64,000 bases of DNA from Flavobacteriaceae bacterium. Lineage in GTDB: Bacteria > Bacteroidota > Bacteroidia > Flavobacteriales > Flavobacteriaceae. The stretch spans positions 1 through 64,000 of the forward strand of contig JAFMLE010000010.1 in assembly GCA_017852395.1 (NCBI GenBank), given 5' to 3'. The translations under genes and the position numbers were made by a program. How positions within the stretch are numbered: position 1 is the stretch's first letter; each line of letters opens with the position of its first letter. A model generated the notes under the pieces. It did not search any database. It worked only from the letters and a program-made list of their open reading frames with translations, and was not told the DNA's origin. Below, one piece after another: positions 16,882 to 27,180 of this stretch.

Positions 16882-17630
16882 TATATTGCTTTTGCAATGG
16901 CCAAAAAGTCTTCTGCTTTGAGTGCAGCACCGCCAATAAGCCCGCCATCTACATCTTTTTGTTGAAAAATATCTGCGGCATTTGAAGGTTTGACACTGCC
17001 TCCGTATAAAATAGAAACGGTGTTTGCGACTTGTGCACCGTATTTGGACGCAATTACTTGGCGGATATAAGCGTGCATTTCTTGGGCTTGCTCGGGGGAT
17101 GCTGTTTCTCCAGTCCCAATGGCCCAAACAGGTTCATAGGCCAATATAATTTTTTTCCATGCAGCAGCTTCTAAGCCAAAAAGAGCTTCTTCTAATTGTT
17201 GTTTTACGGTCTCGAAATGTTTGCCCTCTTTACGCTCACTAAGAACCTCGCCAAAACAAAAGATCACGTCCATGTCATAGTCCAGAGCGGTTTGCACTTT
17301 TTCGGCTAGCGCATGGTTGGTTTCATTAAAATAGGTGCGGCGCTCAGAGTGACCCAAAATTACGGTACGTACATTGATACTCTGCAACATAGGCGCTGCG
17401 ATTTCTCCTGTAAAAGCTCCTGATATTGCTTGATGCATGTTTTGAGCAGCGACTTCGAGCTTAGAGCCTTTGGTCAAGGCCACACTCTGTTCCAAATGGG
17501 TAAAAGGTGGCGCAATAATTAAGCGACCGTTGGTGTTTTGCAAGTTTTCTTCGAGTTGCTCAATTAAAATGGCGGTAGCCTTTTTATCGTTATTCATTTT
17601 CCAGTTGCCTGCAATGATCTTGGTTCTCAT
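16881..17630 (-). CDS. tpiA: Triosephosphate isomerase
   Basis: This glycolytic enzyme interconverts dihydroxyacetone phosphate and glyceraldehyde 3-phosphate. The 249-residue barrel has GNWKMN (catalytic Lys and Asn), LGHSERR (catalytic His), AYEPVWAIGTG (catalytic Glu and start of the flexible loop) and YGGSVKP (phosphate site). It sits 13 bases after the permease gene and overlaps prmA by one base. Confidence 0.98.
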   Translation of the reverse strand: MRTKIIAGNWKMNNDKKATAILIEQLEENLQNTNGRLIIAPPFTHLEQSVALTKGSKLEVAAQNMHQAISGAFTGEIAAPMLQSINVRTVILGHSERRTYFNETNHALAEKVQTALDYDMDVIFCFGEVLSERKEGKHFETVKQQLEEALFGLEAAAWKKIILAYEPVWAIGTGETASPEQAQEMHAYIRQVIASKYGAQVANTVSILYGGSVKPSNAADIFQQKDVDGGLIGGAALKAEDFLAIAKAI

Positions 17631-17643
17631 AAGGTATTTTAAA

Positions 17644-18708
17644 TTATTTTATTTGTGGATCTAAAAGGGTGTAAAGATAGTCTACAAAAATGTTTATTGC
17701 TATAAATAATGAGGCGATCGTCGTGACTGCGCCCATGATAACAGGAATGTCTAAGGTGTTGAGGGCATCTACAATTTCTTTGCCCAAACCCTTCCAACCA
17801 AAAATATATTCTACAAAAACAGCACCCGCCAGCAAGGATGCAAACCAACCAGAAACAGCAGTCACTACTGGATTTAATGCATTTTTGAGTGCGTGCCGCG
17901 AAATAATCGCTGCCATAGAAAGACCCTTTGCTTTGGCCGTACGAATATAATCTTGCGACAACACCTCCAACAAACTACTTCGCATGAGTTGAATAATAAT
18001 TGCCAAGGGTCGGATTCCTAAAACAAAAGCAGGGAGTATTAGATTTTTAAGGTTTAGTGCGCGGTATTCGCCAAAGTCATCTACTTCATAAAGGCTGCCT
18101 GTCATGTTGAGGCCCGTGTACTGATGCCATACATAACCAAAAAGCCAAGAAAATAATATGGCACTAAAAAAAGAAGGAACGCTCATTCCCAATGTGCTAA
18201 AAAATTGGAGCAACCGATCCTGCCACCGATCTTTGTAAAGTGTCGCAACAATACCCAATCCGATTCCCAGAGCTATCGCGATACAAATGGAGGCTAGCGC
18301 CAACACAAACGTATTGGGCAGCGCCTCACCGATGATTGTTCCAACGGTTTTTCCTCGTTTTTGATAGGAGGTTCTCAAATAAGGTTTTTTTATCACCAAT
18401 TGATAGGCGGTAGTCGAAAACAGGACAATACCCCCATACTTTTCTTTGGAGTAGTACGAAAAATCTTCGCCCTGTGAGCTGTGAATCGATACGGGAGATA
18501 AGTCGTTGAGGTAAAGGGCATATTGTTTTGCTATGGGCAAATCAAATCCAAACTTTTTTTTTAGCGCATTAAGCTGGACCGAATTTTCTTGTTGATCCAT
18601 CATCATTTGAGCAGGATCGCCCGGTAACACAGTGAAGAGAAAAAAAATGACGGTTACGACTCCAAAAAGTGTCCAAAAAGCATTGATCAATTTTGGGAGT
18701 ACCCTCAT
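17644..18708 (-). CDS. DppB/OppB-type ABC transporter permease
   Basis: This 354-residue inner-membrane protein has about six hydrophobic segments. It carries the BPD_transp_1 domain with an EAA-like loop (RTAKAKGLSMAAI) and the GAVFVEYIFGWKGLG segment typical of dipeptide permeases. A periplasmic insert of about 90 residues follows the first helix. No ATPase, second permease or binding protein is nearby, so partners must be elsewhere. It overlaps the DUF1599 gene by four bases and precedes tpiA. Confidence 0.87.
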   Translation of the reverse strand: MRVLPKLINAFWTLFGVVTVIFFLFTVLPGDPAQMMMDQQENSVQLNALKKKFGFDLPIAKQYALYLNDLSPVSIHSSQGEDFSYYSKEKYGGIVLFSTTAYQLVIKKPYLRTSYQKRGKTVGTIIGEALPNTFVLALASICIAIALGIGLGIVATLYKDRWQDRLLQFFSTLGMSVPSFFSAILFSWLFGYVWHQYTGLNMTGSLYEVDDFGEYRALNLKNLILPAFVLGIRPLAIIIQLMRSSLLEVLSQDYIRTAKAKGLSMAAIISRHALKNALNPVVTAVSGWFASLLAGAVFVEYIFGWKGLGKEIVDALNTLDIPVIMGAVTTIASLFIAINIFVDYLYTLLDPQIK

Positions 18709-19253
18709 TTAGAATTTTCGGTATTTAAATGAATCAAAGCAAAAACCGCATAATTGATCATGTCTTGATAATTGGCAGCAATCCCCTCACTAACCAAAGT
18801 TTTACCTTGATTATCTTCGATTTGCTTAACCCGCAAAAGTTTTTGAAGTATCAGATCCGTTAAAGAACTCACACGCATCTCCCGCCATGCCTCTCCATAA
18901 TCATGGTTTTTGTCTTGCATCAGTTGAAAGGTAATGTCTACCTGCTTTTGATAGAGTGCAACAGCGGATGCTGCATCAAGATCAGGTTGGTCAGCAATTC
19001 CTTTTTCTATCTGTATCAACGCCATAACACAATAGTTTATGATGCCCATAAATTCGGGTACTTGACCTTCGTCTATACGATGCTCTTTGTTGGTTTGCAA
19101 GCCTCTTATTCGTTGTGCTTTGATAAAAATTTGATCGGTAAGCGATGGTAATCTCAGTATCCTCCATGCACAACCATAATCATGCATTTTTTTGGAAAAA
19201 AGGGCCTTACATTGATCGATAATCAGATGGTATGCTTCGGCGGTGTTTTCCAT
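18705..19253 (-). CDS. DUF1599 protein with internal duplication
   Basis: The 182-residue protein contains two copies of a domain of about 75 residues. The match is clear in DYGCAWRILRLPSLTDQI versus DYGEAWREMRVSSLTDLI, each followed by a helix with INYCVMALI or INYAVFALI. This is the DUF1599 family, common in Bacteroidetes and of unknown function. I use the ATG at 19253 (MENTAEAYH), not the longer reading frame, because the extension has no coding character and runs toward folP. It is first in the run leading to the permease and tpiA. Confidence 0.85.
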   Translation of the reverse strand: MENTAEAYHLIIDQCKALFSKKMHDYGCAWRILRLPSLTDQIFIKAQRIRGLQTNKEHRIDEGQVPEFMGIINYCVMALIQIEKGIADQPDLDAASAVALYQKQVDITFQLMQDKNHDYGEAWREMRVSSLTDLILQKLLRVKQIEDNQGKTLVSEGIAANYQDMINYAVFALIHLNTENSK

Positions 19254-19333
19254 AAATAAGTATATTTTAGCGTAAATTTCGGTAATTTTTTTGTTGATCC
19301 CCAAGCCGCCCGATATAAATCTGTACAATAGTT

Positions 19334-20155
19334 ATGAAGATCCGTTGCAAAGACCAACTTGTTGACCTGAGTATCCCAAAAATAGTTGGAATTCTAAACC
19401 TCACCCCAGATTCGTTTTATGACGGAGGGCGATACAATTCTCATGATCGTGCTTTGAAGCACGTTGAGAAGATGTTACTGGAAGGTGCAGATTTTATCGA
19501 TGTTGGTGCCACCAGCACACGGCCTGGAGCAGCAATCAATGACGCCAAAACTGAAGAAGACAATCTTTTTCCTTTTTTAGAGTTGTTGACAAAACATTTT
19601 CCGGAGGCCAAATTTAGTATAGACACCTATCACAGCAGTGTCGCCGAAGGATGCATTTTACGTGGTGCCGTCCTGATCAATGACATTTCTGGGGGACGGA
19701 TGGACCCATTGATGTTTGAAACCGTGGGTAAATATAAAGTCCCTTATGTGCTCACACACATTCAAGGTACTCCAGCAGATATGCAATCCAACCCTTCGTA
19801 CAATCATGCTACTGAAGAAGTACAGTTCTATTTTTCTAAAAAAATTAACGATGCATCCGAGGCGGGAATAGACGACATCATCATAGACCCCGGTTTTGGT
19901 TTTGGAAAAACACTCGAACACAATTATGAACTGCTCCAAAATCTAGCACTATTTCACACCCATTCTTGTCCCGTTATGGTTGGTGTTTCACGGAAGTCGA
20001 TGATCTATAAATTATTGGGCAATACACCCTTAGAAGCACTCAACGGAAGTACCGTTCTTCATACGGTAGCCCTTCTCAAAGGCGCACATTTTCTTCGTGT
20101 ACACGATGTCAAAATGGCTAAAGAATGCGTCTTGTTGTTGCAAGCACTGCAATAG
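19334..20155 (+). CDS. folP: Dihydropteroate synthase
   Basis: This folate enzyme joins 6-hydroxymethyl-dihydropterin diphosphate and p-aminobenzoate; it is the target of sulfonamides. The 273-residue barrel shows GILNLTPDSFYDGG near the N terminus, DVGATSTRPGA, the DPGFGFGK loop and GVSRKSMI. It is divergent from DUF1599, with about 80 bases between, and is followed by cdaA. Confidence 0.96.
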   Translation: MKIRCKDQLVDLSIPKIVGILNLTPDSFYDGGRYNSHDRALKHVEKMLLEGADFIDVGATSTRPGAAINDAKTEEDNLFPFLELLTKHFPEAKFSIDTYHSSVAEGCILRGAVLINDISGGRMDPLMFETVGKYKVPYVLTHIQGTPADMQSNPSYNHATEEVQFYFSKKINDASEAGIDDIIIDPGFGFGKTLEHNYELLQNLALFHTHSCPVMVGVSRKSMIYKLLGNTPLEALNGSTVLHTVALLKGAHFLRVHDVKMAKECVLLLQALQ

Positions 20156-20183
20156 TTTGTTATTTTTAACAAAAAATCAACCC

Positions 20184-20972
20184 TTGGAGGCTTTAGATTT
20201 TCTCAATGTTTCTTTCGTAGATGTTATTGACATTGTATTGGTTGCACTCTTGCTTTACTCACTCTACCGCCTGGTTCGTGGTACTGTTGCAATCAATATT
20301 TTTATCGGTATCGTTATCATTTACTTGATTTGGAAACTTACAGATGCCCTCAAAATGGATGTGTTGAGCAACATTTTGGGCAAATTTATCAGTGTTGGAT
20401 TTTTTGCTTTGATTGTGGTTTTTCAACAAGAAATTAGAAAATTTTTGTTGTTAATTGGCTCCACCAATTTTACTAACAGACGAAACGTGATTCGCTATTT
20501 TAAGTTTCTTAACCTAAAAAAGGACGCAACTCAAATCGATATTGTAAATCTCCTAGACTCCTGCGAGCGTATGGCAAAATCAAAGACGGGAGCTATTATC
20601 GTTATTGAGCGTTCTAACAGTTTAGACTTTTTACACCATACGGGACAAAAAACCCGCATTCTGCTCGACAACACCATTTTAGAAACCATTTTCTTTAAAA
20701 ACAGCCCCCTTCATGACGGTGCCGTGGTGATCAAAGAAAATAATATTGTAGCAACGCGTGTAATTCTTCCGGTGTCAGAAAACAAAAAAATTCCTGCACA
20801 ATTTGGGCTGCGTCATCGAGCGGCATTGGGTATCAGCGAAAAAACCGACGCATTGGTATTGGTGATTTCTGAACAAAGCGGCGAAATCTCACTGGTCAAA
20901 GACGGTGCGTTTGTACCCTACAAAAACTTGGATGATCTAAGGCATCTATTGACAGAAGATCTTTCTGCTTAA
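20184..20972 (+). CDS. cdaA: Diadenylate cyclase CdaA
   Basis: This membrane enzyme makes cyclic di-AMP from two ATP. The 262-residue form has hydrophobic helices at about 12-35, 38-52 and 63-80, then the DAC domain with LHDGAVVI (DGA motif) and GLRHRAALG (RHR motif), both needed for catalysis. The reading frame is open into folP, with GTG at 20097 and ATG at 20106. That extension is Cys-rich and lies inside folP, so I favour TTG at 20184, which gives a CdaA-like N terminus. It ends convergently, overlapping the ABC transporter stop by four bases. Confidence 0.9.
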   Translation: MEALDFLNVSFVDVIDIVLVALLLYSLYRLVRGTVAINIFIGIVIIYLIWKLTDALKMDVLSNILGKFISVGFFALIVVFQQEIRKFLLLIGSTNFTNRRNVIRYFKFLNLKKDATQIDIVNLLDSCERMAKSKTGAIIVIERSNSLDFLHHTGQKTRILLDNTILETIFFKNSPLHDGAVVIKENNIVATRVILPVSENKKIPAQFGLRHRAALGISEKTDALVLVISEQSGEISLVKDGAFVPYKNLDDLRHLLTEDLSA

Positions 20973-22750
20973 AGCGCCTGTTTGGTAAGCTGCTCTTGTT
21001 CTAAAAACTGTACTTGATGCAGTTTTGCATACACCCCATTTTTTATTTTAAGAAGGGATTTATGATCTCCCATTTCTACAACATTACCTTGATCCATGAC
21101 AAGGATGCGGTCGGCATTTTTGATCGTTGCCAAACGATGGGCAATGATGAGTGAGGTTTTGCCTTTGGTGATTTTTTCAGTCGCTTTTTGAATCAATTCT
21201 TCAGAATACGAATCGATCGATGAAGTGGCCTCGTCCAGTACTAAAATGCTCGGATTGGAAATGTAGGCTCTTAAAAAAGCAATGAGTTGGCGTTGTCCCG
21301 CAGAAAGCATCACACCGCGTTCTTTTACGTTATAGTGATAGCCTTCGGGCAGGGAACTTATAAACTCATGAACCCCAATGGCTTTTGCAGCCTCAATGAC
21401 TGTTGCTTCTGAAATTGCATCATTGTTGAGGGTTATGTTATTTAGTATCGTATCGGCAAAAAGAAATACGTCTTGTAAAACCACGCCCACATGCTTGCGC
21501 AATTCTTGCAGTTTGAGCGCTCTAAGGTCGTAATCGTCTATCTTGATGTTCCCTTTTTCCCATTCATAAAATCGGGACAGCAGATTGATTATGGTCGATT
21601 TTCCGGCGCCTGTAGCTCCTACAATGGCGACGGTCTCACCTGGCTGAATGGTAAAAGAGATGCCGTGCAAAATTTCTTGGTCTGGCAAGTATGAAAAGTG
21701 AACGTGATCAAAGGTGATGGTACCTTTGATGGTTAGATTGGTTAAGGTCCCTTGGTCCTCAATTTGTGCTTCGGTTTCTAAAATTCCAAAGATGCGCTCT
21801 GCAGCTACCATACCCATCTGCAGGGTGTTGAATTTATCCGCAATTTGTCGCAACGGTCGGTAAAGCATTTGTGCCATTTGAATGAACAAGAAAATTTCAC
21901 CCAATGTAATGCTGCCATCACTAATGACACGTAATCCGCCATACCAAACCAACAATCCAATGGTTACTGAAGAGGTGATTTCTGCAACTGGAAAAAATAT
22001 TGAGTTATACCATACCGTTTTGAGCCAGGCTTTTTCATGCTTTTTATTGATGGCTACAAAAGCCTCGTACTCGGTTTTTTCACGATGAAAAAGCTGTACA
22101 ATTTTGATCCCACTAATGCGCTCTTGGACAAAACTATTGAGGTTAGCCACCTGCAACCGTACTTCTTCAAAGGCATGTTTCATTGACTTTTGAAACAAGC
22201 GCGTTGCATATACGATAACCGGTAAAATAGAAAATACAATCAGTGACAATTGCCAATTGATCACCAACATGACCACTACGACCAATCCCATTTTGAGCAA
22301 ATCTGCAATAATCATAAAAAGTCCTTGTGAGAAAATGCTCGCAATTGTTTCTATGTCATTGACTGCTCGTGTTACCAAACGCCCAACAGCAGCTTTATCA
22401 AAGTAAGCCATTTTGAAACGGATGATTTTTTGGTACAAAACCACCCGAAGATCTTTAATGACTTTTTGACCCAACCAATTGGCATAATAGACAAATAAAA
22501 ACTGAAAGATTACTTCAAAGACCAAAGCACCCAACATCAGGCCTGTAAAAAAAACAATCCCTTCATAATCTTTTAATCGGATATAGTCATCTACGACTAC
22601 CTTCAAAAGATAGGGTGTTAGGGTTGAAAAACCTGATAAAAGAATGGCGGCCACGATTACAAAATAATACGTGGTTTTATAGGGAGTTACAAACCCCAAT
22701 AGCTTTTTATATAGGGTTCTGTCAAATATTTTGCCGCTTACTTTAGCCAT
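20969..22750 (-). CDS. MsbA-like ABC exporter, fused permease and ATPase
   Basis: This 593-residue half-transporter has six transmembrane helices (about 20-320) and an ATPase domain. Walker A is GATGAGKST near residue 378, the signature is LSAGQRQL, Walker B is ILVLDEATS, and the switch His is in IAHRLAT. It acts as a homodimer or heterodimer exporting a lipid or hydrophobic compound. It starts eight bases inside truA. The cargo is not evident; lipid A export is one possibility. Confidence 0.92.
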   Translation of the reverse strand: MAKVSGKIFDRTLYKKLLGFVTPYKTTYYFVIVAAILLSGFSTLTPYLLKVVVDDYIRLKDYEGIVFFTGLMLGALVFEVIFQFLFVYYANWLGQKVIKDLRVVLYQKIIRFKMAYFDKAAVGRLVTRAVNDIETIASIFSQGLFMIIADLLKMGLVVVVMLVINWQLSLIVFSILPVIVYATRLFQKSMKHAFEEVRLQVANLNSFVQERISGIKIVQLFHREKTEYEAFVAINKKHEKAWLKTVWYNSIFFPVAEITSSVTIGLLVWYGGLRVISDGSITLGEIFLFIQMAQMLYRPLRQIADKFNTLQMGMVAAERIFGILETEAQIEDQGTLTNLTIKGTITFDHVHFSYLPDQEILHGISFTIQPGETVAIVGATGAGKSTIINLLSRFYEWEKGNIKIDDYDLRALKLQELRKHVGVVLQDVFLFADTILNNITLNNDAISEATVIEAAKAIGVHEFISSLPEGYHYNVKERGVMLSAGQRQLIAFLRAYISNPSILVLDEATSSIDSYSEELIQKATEKITKGKTSLIIAHRLATIKNADRILVMDQGNVVEMGDHKSLLKIKNGVYAKLHQVQFLEQEQLTKQAL

Positions 22751-23495
22751 CTACAAATATCTTTTGTGGGTAGGTTATTTCTGTTAGGTATAATCCTTGA
22801 GCAGGAACCGAGTACCCAGCTTCACTTCGGTTTTTTGAGGCTATAATTGCTTCCAATTGCTCAACGGTTTTTTTTCCTTGTCCAATTTCTAAAAGGGTGC
22901 CCACTATGGCTCGTACCATGTTTCTAAGAAAGCGATTGGCAGATATCGTAAAAACCAATCCCCGTTCGGTAGGCTTCCAATGTGCAGCTGTTATTTCACA
23001 AATATAGGTTTTGACATCGGTTTTGCTTTTAGAAAAACATTCAAAATCACGATGCTTCATCAATACATCGCAGGCCATATGCATACGATCCAAATCGAGC
23101 GCTGCGCCAAATTTGTAACTGCCGTGGGCATCAAAAGGATCTTTTTCAAAACTTATATGGTACTCATAGGTGCGTTGCAACGCATCAAAACGCGCATGTG
23201 CGCTATCGATGACCAAACGAATGGAACGAATGGCTATGGTGTTGGGCAAAAACTGATTGAGCTGATAGCACAATTGTTCACAATCTTCAATTTTTGTATC
23301 CCAATCAAAGTGTGCAAACATTTTTTGAGCATGAACCCCAGTGTCTGTCCTTCCAGCTCCTACAACATCAATTGGTGTTCGCATAAGAGTTGACAAAGCT
23401 TCTTCTAGGGTTTGTTGGACACTCGGCGCATTGGGCTGTCTTTGCCAACCGTTAAAATCTTTTCCATTATAGGCCAATTCTATAAAATAGCGCAC
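22743..23495 (-). CDS. truA: tRNA pseudouridine synthase A
   Basis: This enzyme makes pseudouridine at positions 38-40 in tRNA anticodon arms. The 250-residue protein has the catalytic Asp in GAGRTDTGVHA near residue 52 and the conserved NRFLRNMVRAIVGTL segment. The start is GTG at 23495, which gives the usual MRYFIELAYNG N terminus. It overlaps the ABC transporter by eight bases. Confidence 0.95.
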   Translation of the reverse strand: MRYFIELAYNGKDFNGWQRQPNAPSVQQTLEEALSTLMRTPIDVVGAGRTDTGVHAQKMFAHFDWDTKIEDCEQLCYQLNQFLPNTIAIRSIRLVIDSAHARFDALQRTYEYHISFEKDPFDAHGSYKFGAALDLDRMHMACDVLMKHRDFECFSKSKTDVKTYICEITAAHWKPTERGLVFTISANRFLRNMVRAIVGTLLEIGQGKKTVEQLEAIIASKNRSEAGYSVPAQGLYLTEITYPQKIFVDG

Positions 23496-23521
23496 TCCAA
23501 ATTTTTTGTCAAATATATTGT

Positions 23522-23947
23522 TTATTCTACGATTTGACGCCGTTGATTGTTTAGTGTGTTCACCAACAAGTGGGCTTCTCGCTTATTTTCTGTAAAAAAA
23601 ATCAGATGGGGTTCTTCTTTCATTTTGACCCCTACTGCATAGGGCCTTCGCAGCATGAACAGTAATAGCAATAGTGCAAAAACCGAAAGTGTTAAAAAGC
23701 CATGCCCCAAAGACAATACTCCTATTAGAAAGAGAAACAAAAAGTTAGTGGTAAGCATAACGACCAACAAAATAAACTTAAACCCAAAATAACGTTTTAA
23801 AAAAACGCTGTGGATATCTTCATAGTATATTTTAACAGAGGGATTGCTTGATGACACTTGATACGAAAGATAAAGACGGTGTAAAGCTACTTCCGAAGTC
23901 GTTTTGTACGTAGATTGAAAAAGTGTTTGAACTGAGTTGGACACCAT
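23522..23947 (-). CDS. Hypothetical protein with two membrane segments
   Basis: I do not recognise this 141-residue protein. It has an N-terminal soluble part of about 50 residues, two adjacent hydrophobic segments at about 53-75 and 78-97, and a C-terminal part (KREAHLLVNTLNNQ) that could be a small beta/alpha domain. The arrangement, with a hairpin of helices inside a small soluble domain, resembles membrane-anchored PH-like proteins, but that is a guess. It is on the same strand as truA, 26 bases upstream. Confidence 0.68.
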   Translation of the reverse strand: MVSNSVQTLFQSTYKTTSEVALHRLYLSYQVSSSNPSVKIYYEDIHSVFLKRYFGFKFILLVVMLTTNFLFLFLIGVLSLGHGFLTLSVFALLLLLFMLRRPYAVGVKMKEEPHLIFFTENKREAHLLVNTLNNQRRQIVE

Positions 23948-23989
23948 TGGAGGTTAATTAGGTAAATTTGGTCTTACAAAGATATAAAA

Positions 23990-24493
23990 TTGAAAAAAAT
24001 CGTACTTCTCTCAGACTCGCACGGTTATTTGGACCAAGCGATAGAAAACCATTTGGCATGGGCAGACGAAGTTTGGCATGCTGGAGATATAGGCTCCACA
24101 ACGGTAAGTGATCGGATCAAAGCCCTTAAGCCCCTAAGGGCGGTCTGCGGCAATATAGACGGCCACCAACTGCGTGTAGAATTTAGTGAAAATGAGATTT
24201 TTGAATGTGAAGGGGTCCATGTACTAATGACGCATATCGGAGGCTATCCAAAAAAATACAACGCACGTGTTCGTGAATTGATTCGCAAACACCGGCCTCA
24301 ACTCTACATATGTGGGCACTCACATATTTTGAAAGTAATTTATGATAAGGACCTCGACTTGTTGCACCTCAACCCCGGTGCCGTTGGCAGATCGGGTTTT
24401 CACAAAATCAGAACCCTGCTACGCTTTTGCCTAACAGCGGGTAAAATAGAAAATTTGGAAGTTGTAGAATTAGGGCCTAGAAGCTCAACCTAG
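23990..24493 (+). CDS. YfcE/MJ0936-type metallophosphoesterase
   Basis: This 167-residue calcineurin-like phosphodiesterase has all the metal-binding blocks: LSDSHG, HAGDIG, GNID, TH in LMTHIGGYP, and GHSH. The in vivo substrate of this family is not settled. No ATG fits; TTG at 23990 gives MKKIVLLSDSHG and follows a TAAATTTG -7 box at 23963-23970. It is divergent from the two-helix hypothetical gene. It ends overlapping DUF4293 by four bases. Confidence 0.9.
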   Translation: MKKIVLLSDSHGYLDQAIENHLAWADEVWHAGDIGSTTVSDRIKALKPLRAVCGNIDGHQLRVEFSENEIFECEGVHVLMTHIGGYPKKYNARVRELIRKHRPQLYICGHSHILKVIYDKDLDLLHLNPGAVGRSGFHKIRTLLRFCLTAGKIENLEVVELGPRSST

Positions 24494-24888
24494 CGAATCC
24501 GATCCACCGATCGAATCAGCGCCTCATCTTTTTGGATCCCCCTTTGAGCAGCAAAAGACAATCCAAATCCTAGTATGGGAAGCACCAATAATGGATAATG
24601 CAAGTCCATACGCATTTGACCATAAAAAATTTCTAACAACACATAAACGGCCCACAAAAGTTTGAGGCCCAAATGGAAATGGTTGAGTTTCAATTGCAGG
24701 ATTCTTCTTTTGAATAAGAAGATCAAAACAACGTCAAAAAACAGCCCCACACCCAACAGGGTATCAAAGAAAAGGGAGGGCGCTACTTGAATCCATTGAA
24801 ATTGCTCCGGCGTCGAAACTGTAAAAAAAGTAAGGCCTAATAAAAAAAAGTCAATGAACCAGTATAAGGTTTGTTTTCGTTGTATCAT
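24490..24888 (-). CDS. DUF4293 membrane protein
   Basis: The 132-residue protein has four hydrophobic segments (about 10-25, 36-58, 71-88 and 94-112) and begins with MIQRKQTLYW, typical of DUF4293. This family is found in Bacteroidetes, commonly next to rho, as here, where it is divergent from rho. Its function is unknown. Confidence 0.82.
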   Translation of the reverse strand: MIQRKQTLYWFIDFFLLGLTFFTVSTPEQFQWIQVAPSLFFDTLLGVGLFFDVVLIFLFKRRILQLKLNHFHLGLKLLWAVYVLLEIFYGQMRMDLHYPLLVLPILGFGLSFAAQRGIQKDEALIRSVDRIR

Positions 24889-24960
24889 ATTTTCACAAAA
24901 ATAAACGATTTAAAAGATAGCATTATTAAAAAAAGTTGTATAATTGCTTGAAACTACTTC

Positions 24961-24985
24961 AAACAGCGGCCGCAGCCGCACAAAT
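24961..24985 (+). promoter_or_regulatory. GC-rich hairpin in the rho leader
   Basis: GCGGC-CGCA-GCCGC at 24966-24979 forms a five-pair GC hairpin in an otherwise very AT-rich leader, about 37 bases before the rho ATG. Just upstream, TTGAA and TTCAA form a second small inverted repeat (24949-24963). Since Rho often regulates its own leader, this could be a control structure. That is inference from position. Confidence 0.35.
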
Positions 24986-25015
24986 AAGCCCACTTTATTT
25001 TTTTACAAATACATT

Positions 25016-26629
<1,614 letters not shown>

Positions 26630-26649
26630 TCGGAAAATTGAGTGCAAAT

Positions 26650-26682
26650 AAAAAAGGGCTTACATCTGTAAGCCCTTTTTTA
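26650..26682. terminator. Bidirectional terminator between rho and rpsT
   Basis: AAAAAAGGGCTTAC and GTAAGCCCTTTTTT form a long stem around ATCT, with A and T tracts on the two sides. It stands between the convergent rho and rpsT genes and suits both strands. Confidence 0.9.
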
Positions 26683-26699
26683 TTTATATAAGTCAAATC

Positions 26700-26951
26700 C
26701 TACAAAGAGGCTACGTGCTTAGCTAACTTAGACTTTAGGTTAGCTGCTTTGTTTGCATGAATAATATTTCTCTTTGCAAGCTTGTCAATCAAAGACACCA
26801 CAACAGGAAAAAGTTTGGTTGCTTCTTTCTTGTTGGTCAATTCGCGGAGTTTACGAATAGCATTACGAGCCGTTTTGTGTTGAAAACGATTTCTTAAACG
26901 CTTCTTTTCGTTAGAACGAATACGCTTGATTGCCGATTTATGATTTGCCAT
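26700..26951 (-). CDS. rpsT: 30S ribosomal protein S20
   Basis: This 83-residue, very basic, helical protein binds 16S rRNA early in small-subunit assembly. The N terminus [18 protein letters not shown] and the [12 protein letters not shown] segment are typical of S20. It follows tRNA-Glu on the same strand by 18 bases and probably shares its promoter. Confidence 0.96.
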   Translation of the reverse strand: MANHKSAIKRIRSNEKKRLRNRFQHKTARNAIRKLRELTNKKEATKLFPVVVSLIDKLAKRNIIHANKAANLKSKLAKHVASL

Positions 26952-26969
26952 ACTACTAATTTTTAGTTG

Positions 26970-27041
26970 TAGCCCGTAGGGGAATCGAACCCCTCTTTCC
27001 AGGATGAAAACCTGGCGTCCTAACCGATAGACGAACGGGCC
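26970..27041 (-). tRNA. tRNA-Glu (TTC)
   Basis: The anticodon stem CCAGG/CCTGG encloses TTTTCAT, giving TTC. The acceptor strands GGCCCGT and ACGGGCT pair with one G-U at the end, and the discriminator is A. CCA is not encoded. It lies directly upstream of rpsT. Confidence 0.96.
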
Positions 27042-27054
27042 AGTAAAACGTTTG

Positions 27055-27084
27055 CAAATTTACATGAAAAAAGGAATAACGCAA
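27055..27084 (-). promoter_or_regulatory. Promoter of tRNA-Glu and rpsT
   Basis: On the minus strand, TTGC at 27081-27084 is followed after 19 bp by TAAATTTG at 27055-27062, a perfect -7 box. The tRNA begins 14 bases downstream. Confidence 0.6.
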
Positions 27085-27180
27085 TTTATATTTTAATAAA
27101 AAAACATTCCTGTAGCGCTATAAATTTGCGTGGCAAAAATAAATCTTTTTTGATGGAAAACAAGCGGTGGTGAAATCTTT

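Noticed and set aside
16882-17127. N-terminal extension of prmA within tpiA
   Set aside because: It is out of frame with tpiA and has no coding features; PrmA homology begins at the ATG at 16881.
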